Below, one piece after another: positions 17,992 through 20,908 of a stretch of 20,908 nucleotides of DNA. Under the pieces are notes generated by a model. The model did not search any database, was not told the DNA's origin, and saw nothing but the letters and a program-made list of their open reading frames with translations. The DNA is from Hofstenia miamia (lineage: Eukaryota > Xenacoelomorpha > Acoela > Hofsteniidae): contig CABFPE010000153.1 in the NCBI GenBank assembly GCA_900660155.1, forward strand, positions 225,808 to 246,715, in the 5' to 3' direction. The position numbers and the translations under genes are program-made. Numbering within the stretch: the stretch's first letter is position 1; each line of letters starts with the position of its first letter.

Positions 17992-18963
17992 TCACTTTAA
18001 ATAATCTCCTTGCAAATCAATGATCTTCTGGAGATCCTCGCGAAGTCGAGTAAGTTCCCTTCCCAATTTATATCGACTGAATTGCTCGAGGTAGTTAGCC
18101 AAAAACTGCAGAACAGAATTTCGATCATTAAAAACCTTTTCCGCACGATTGGCTTCCATATTTCGAAATATGTAGCGATCGCACAAATTCATGTCAGGTG
18201 AATAGGGTGGTTGCACCACTCTTTCAACGTTATTTTCTTGCAAAAAATCGTTGGTCGCTCTAGCGACGTGAGGCCGGGCATTGTCATGCATTATGGTGAC
18301 AGTACCTTGACGTCGAACAGCTAAAATCTGCTGTAGGAATGCAATATACCGTTCACTATTAATAGATTCACCGGCTTGTAGCACTTCGAAGTAGTGGTCA
18401 CCCCTGAAATTGATGCCTACCATAATGTGAAACTTCCTTGCAGACATTCCACATCTAGCCAATGTTGGACGATCACCACCCGGATCTACTCATGCTCGAA
18501 CATTATTTTGAGATGGTTGAGGTTCCGCATATAGGCATTTCTCATCAATGACAATGACATTTCCAGTTATTGTCTCACGTATTATCCGAGCACCAGCCAC
18601 TCGTTGCTGCTTGTGTACCTCTGTCAAGTTGTACGGGACCCACCGTGCATAGACACTCTGTTTCTCCAGATCCAGGGTAAGGATCCTCTGCACTGTACTC
18701 TCATGCAAACCTGTCATGTTGCTCAAATAATTTATAGAGACAGTTGCACTTGCGTCCACAATCCTTTTTACGGCTTCAATATTCTCTGCTGTACGTGATG
18801 TCCTTGTCTTTCCTGATCCTTCCTTCCTATCAAATGATTGACGTTTACCATCTTTGATTTCCTTTGCAATCCTTTGGATTTGCCGCAGGCCACAAACATT
18901 GTCCTCTCCCCAGGCTGTTATTAATTTGCGGTGTATTTCAGCTGATGATGTGCCATTTCGCAT
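17992..18963 (-). pseudogene. Mariner transposase (DD34D), interrupted by one in-frame TGA
   Basis: This cut-and-paste transposase of 323 codons is read as one continuous frame from ATG at 18963 to the stop at 17992, broken only by TGA at 18490-18492. The N-terminal part has two helix-turn-helix units: about residues 5-50 around EIHRKL and RQIQRI, and about 75-100 around YLSNMTGLHESTVQRIL. The mariner signature WVPYNL follows at 110-115. Catalytic residues are Asp in VIDEK, Asp in HDNARPH and Asp in SPDMNLCD, with 34 residues between the last two (DD34D). The stop replaces the Trp of the family's W-V-D-P-G motif, consistent with TGG to TGA. The C-terminus (LQGDYLK) is complete. Only about 320 codons are present against 340-350 usual. 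The frame stays open upstream of 18963 without another ATG, so the original start may be damaged. Confidence 0.92.
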
Positions 18964-19064
18964 TTCAGTTGTTATGTAAAAATATATTCCATCTGTAGTC
19001 GCTTCCTTATCTCGATCAATAAAATAATTAATAATAACACGTCACATTAAAAGCATGTTGACAG

Positions 19065-19153
19065 CTGTTCAGTGTTTTCTGCTGTTTCTTGTAAATCAAT
19101 TGTTTGTTTAAATACATTTTATGAAATGCAACATTTTTGCTGGAAACCCCCTA
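19065..19153 (-). repeat. Mariner right terminal inverted repeat
   Basis: This 89-bp arm starts CTGTTCAGTG and ends GAAACCCCCTA next to the TA target copy at 19154-19155. On the transposase strand it lies at the 5' end, so the promoter of the transposase would lie in or just inside it. Confidence 0.9.
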
Positions 19154-20697
19154 TAAAATGCATCTCAAAGCTGTTTTTATGCATTCGATTGGTTATTAAC
19201 AATTTCAGTTAAGTACCATGATTATTATTATTAATATTTATATAAACTTCAAAGAAGTATATAACAGCTAAATTAATGAAATTATTTTCATAAACTACTT
19301 TAACGAAATACGTTGTGCCATAAAAATTTTGACGTCGCAATAACCCAAACATCAATGAGCAATCAGATTGGCATTTATCTTCACGTAAATTGACAATCAA
19401 GGACTTTGAAGTTCGTGTAACACTAACCTTCACTTATATTGATATTAGCAATTACAATATAGTACAAAAATTTAACACTAAGCCACGAAAAATAAATTAT
19501 GAATCTTCTGATATTGTATTAAAAAAATATAGTACTTTATGCACATTAAATTTGAACGTAAGAAGAGCAAGTTTTTAACTTGTCACATAGTTTGTATTCA
19601 ATTGAATGTAATGTAGAGTACTTATTTTACTATCTCATACAAGCAGTGCAGCAGGGGGGGGATGCAGAGAAATTTTTTAGAGTGGTCCAAAGTAGAATAA
19701 TTGGGTGCAAACTATTGAATTTTCAATTTTTAAAATTCATTACTATCCACGCGGACTTCACCACCATCTATTGACTCCAAAAATGGAAACATAAAATGTG
19801 TGCAATTTTTCAAGACTCAGCAAATTTTTTTCAAATCTCAAACTACTCTTTAATAATAGCATGGATTATGCACTACAAAATAGACCAATTGCATAAAATT
19901 AAATAAATTACAAAATGTTCACCCAATGGTATGAATGTGTGCTTAATCTCAAATTCTATCAAATTGTTAAATATGTTGATAAAATTCAAGAAAATCATTC
20001 AATTCAAGAATGTAAAGTTTTTGCTAAAATCAAGAAATTCTAAAATTAAAAAAAAAATATGCTGACTTTGATATGGCACAAAAATTTTTTTTTGGATTTT
20101 TTGAGTAGTTACATGGTGTTGAATTTGAATACAAAAAATTTTACTAACCCTGAACCCTATTGAGTATCGTCGAATGGGGTAGTAGGAAAAATGTGGTGAA
20201 TAGAAATGGTAGACAAGAAAAAAATTTTATTGTTACTCATTGTATGCTTAATATTTTGCGCTTAAATTTATATCACTATAGGTTTCTGTGTCACAGAGTA
20301 GTCGTAGCTATGCTCATCAAATTTCATTAGTACTTCTTAAAAGATAAATTATTTAACATTTTGTGCTAAAATTAAAATTCCCCACATAAAAGAAAGGAAT
20401 CTTAACTAAAACAAGTAATAAATTTCCAAAGGTAAATAGATTCATGTCTATAAATTATACTTTAGGAAATTTAAATAATATTTAAAGTAAAATTTATATG
20501 AGTTTGTGAACTAAAAAACGAAATATTTGTTTTCGTGGGGTGACTAGGAAGCATTACTGAGAGAGAACAGTTAAGCAGAAAGATACAAATGAATGAGTCT
20601 GAAGAAGGCATTGAAGCAAGTCAAATAATTTCTTGTGATGATGAATATAAAAACAAAAATTATTCTTGCAAGAAAATTCCAATCACTGGCGAAGTTT

Positions 20698-20703
<6 letters not shown>

Positions 20704-20729
<26 letters not shown>
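20704..20729. repeat. (TA)n microsatellite
   Basis: About 26 bases of uninterrupted alternating TA. Confidence 0.9.
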
Positions 20730-20868
20730 TTTTAATTAGAAAAATGAAATATCTCTAATTCAAAGACGTTGTACAGTAAGACATGTCAATCTGAAACCCC
20801 ATCTATGATGATTTATTGCTGACTAATTATTCTTGTTTAAATCACGAAGCTTCACTATGTTGTTGAGC

Positions 20869-20871
20869 ATA

Positions 20872-20908
<37 letters not shown>
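20869..20908. repeat. (TA)n microsatellite running off the window end
   Basis: Alternating AT with one G interruption (ATATATGTATAT) continues to the last base, so its full length cannot be seen. Confidence 0.9.

Larger units (their letters stand above)
17903..19153 (-). mobile_element. Mariner-family DNA transposon with long terminal inverted repeats (1251 bp)
   Basis: The ends begin TAGGGGGTTTC and are flanked by TA on both sides (17901-17902 and 19154-19155). The inverted repeats cover 17903-17990 (88 bp) and 19065-19153 (89 bp). They differ by a single-base indel and two substitutions. The element encodes a single transposase on the minus strand that fills the space between the repeats. 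Classical mariners are about 1.3 kb with repeats near 28 bp, so the size is typical and the repeats are unusually long. The high arm identity suggests a fairly recent insertion. No other full copy is in the window. Confidence 0.92.
19156..20908. other. AT-rich intergenic region to the window end
   Basis: No gene is supportable. Frames of 62-74 codons at 19209-19433, 19390-19578 and 19580-19774 lack family features and overlap. There is a run of eight G at 19653-19660. The region ends in two (TA)n tracts. Confidence 0.4.

Noticed and set aside
18460..18492. Two separate transposase genes at 17992-18462 and 18490-18963
   Set aside because: Both are in one frame, separated only by a TGA and nine codons. 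The second 'start' is a TTG, so this is one broken gene.
18010..18798. Two plus-strand ORFs (63 and 64 codons)
   Set aside because: They are antisense shadows of the mariner transposase.
1..20908. CRISPR array, tRNA, rRNA or bacterial operon
   Set aside because: There are no regularly spaced direct repeats, no GGTTCGANTCC-type tRNA box and no tightly packed reading frames. The gene architecture is eukaryotic.

Overview
The window looks like a stretch of AT-rich invertebrate nuclear DNA. It has one intron-split G-protein-coupled receptor gene, long non-coding stretches, (TA)n microsatellites, non-LTR retrotransposon relics and two Tc1/mariner-superfamily DNA transposons. There are no bacterial gene arrays, rRNA or tRNA genes. 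The base composition and the mix of mariner, Tc1 and LINE elements fit an arthropod or a similar invertebrate, but the sequence alone does not fix the species.

Main gene (1480-6727, minus strand). Three exons with matching phase-1 junctions join into a 326-residue rhodopsin-type peptide-receptor-like protein with seven membrane segments. Exon 1 (6496-6727) holds the N-terminus and TM1. A 114-base middle exon (4682-4795), too short to stand out as an ORF, holds TM2. Exon 3 (1480-2114) holds TM3 to TM7. Intron 1 carries a dead LINE reverse transcriptase in the same orientation as the gene. Intron 2 carries an opposite-strand LINE 3' fragment and a small three-module foldback (MITE-like) element.

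Middle (6728-16315). This is mostly non-coding. A perfect 62-bp inverted repeat (8309-8370 and 10204-10265) encloses about 1.8 kb with faint minus-strand coding relics and may mark an unrecognised DNA transposon. Between about 10.4 and 12.2 kb the base composition is less AT-rich, with several short exon-like open stretches and a (GATCG)n repeat; none can be assigned to a family. A possible LINE 3' end lies at 13.4-13.7 kb and an unassigned exon-like ORF at 15.16-15.41 kb.

Right part (16316-20908). An internally deleted Tc1-like element (16316-16897, TA target duplications) is followed by a nearly intact mariner element (17903-19153). The mariner has 88/89-bp terminal inverted repeats, flanking TA and a DD34D transposase split by one in-frame TGA. 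The remainder is AT-rich intergenic sequence ending in (TA)n.

Nothing here forms an operon or a multi-gene system. The best biological signals are the complete but divergent receptor gene, the young mariner copy and the unexplained long inverted repeat.
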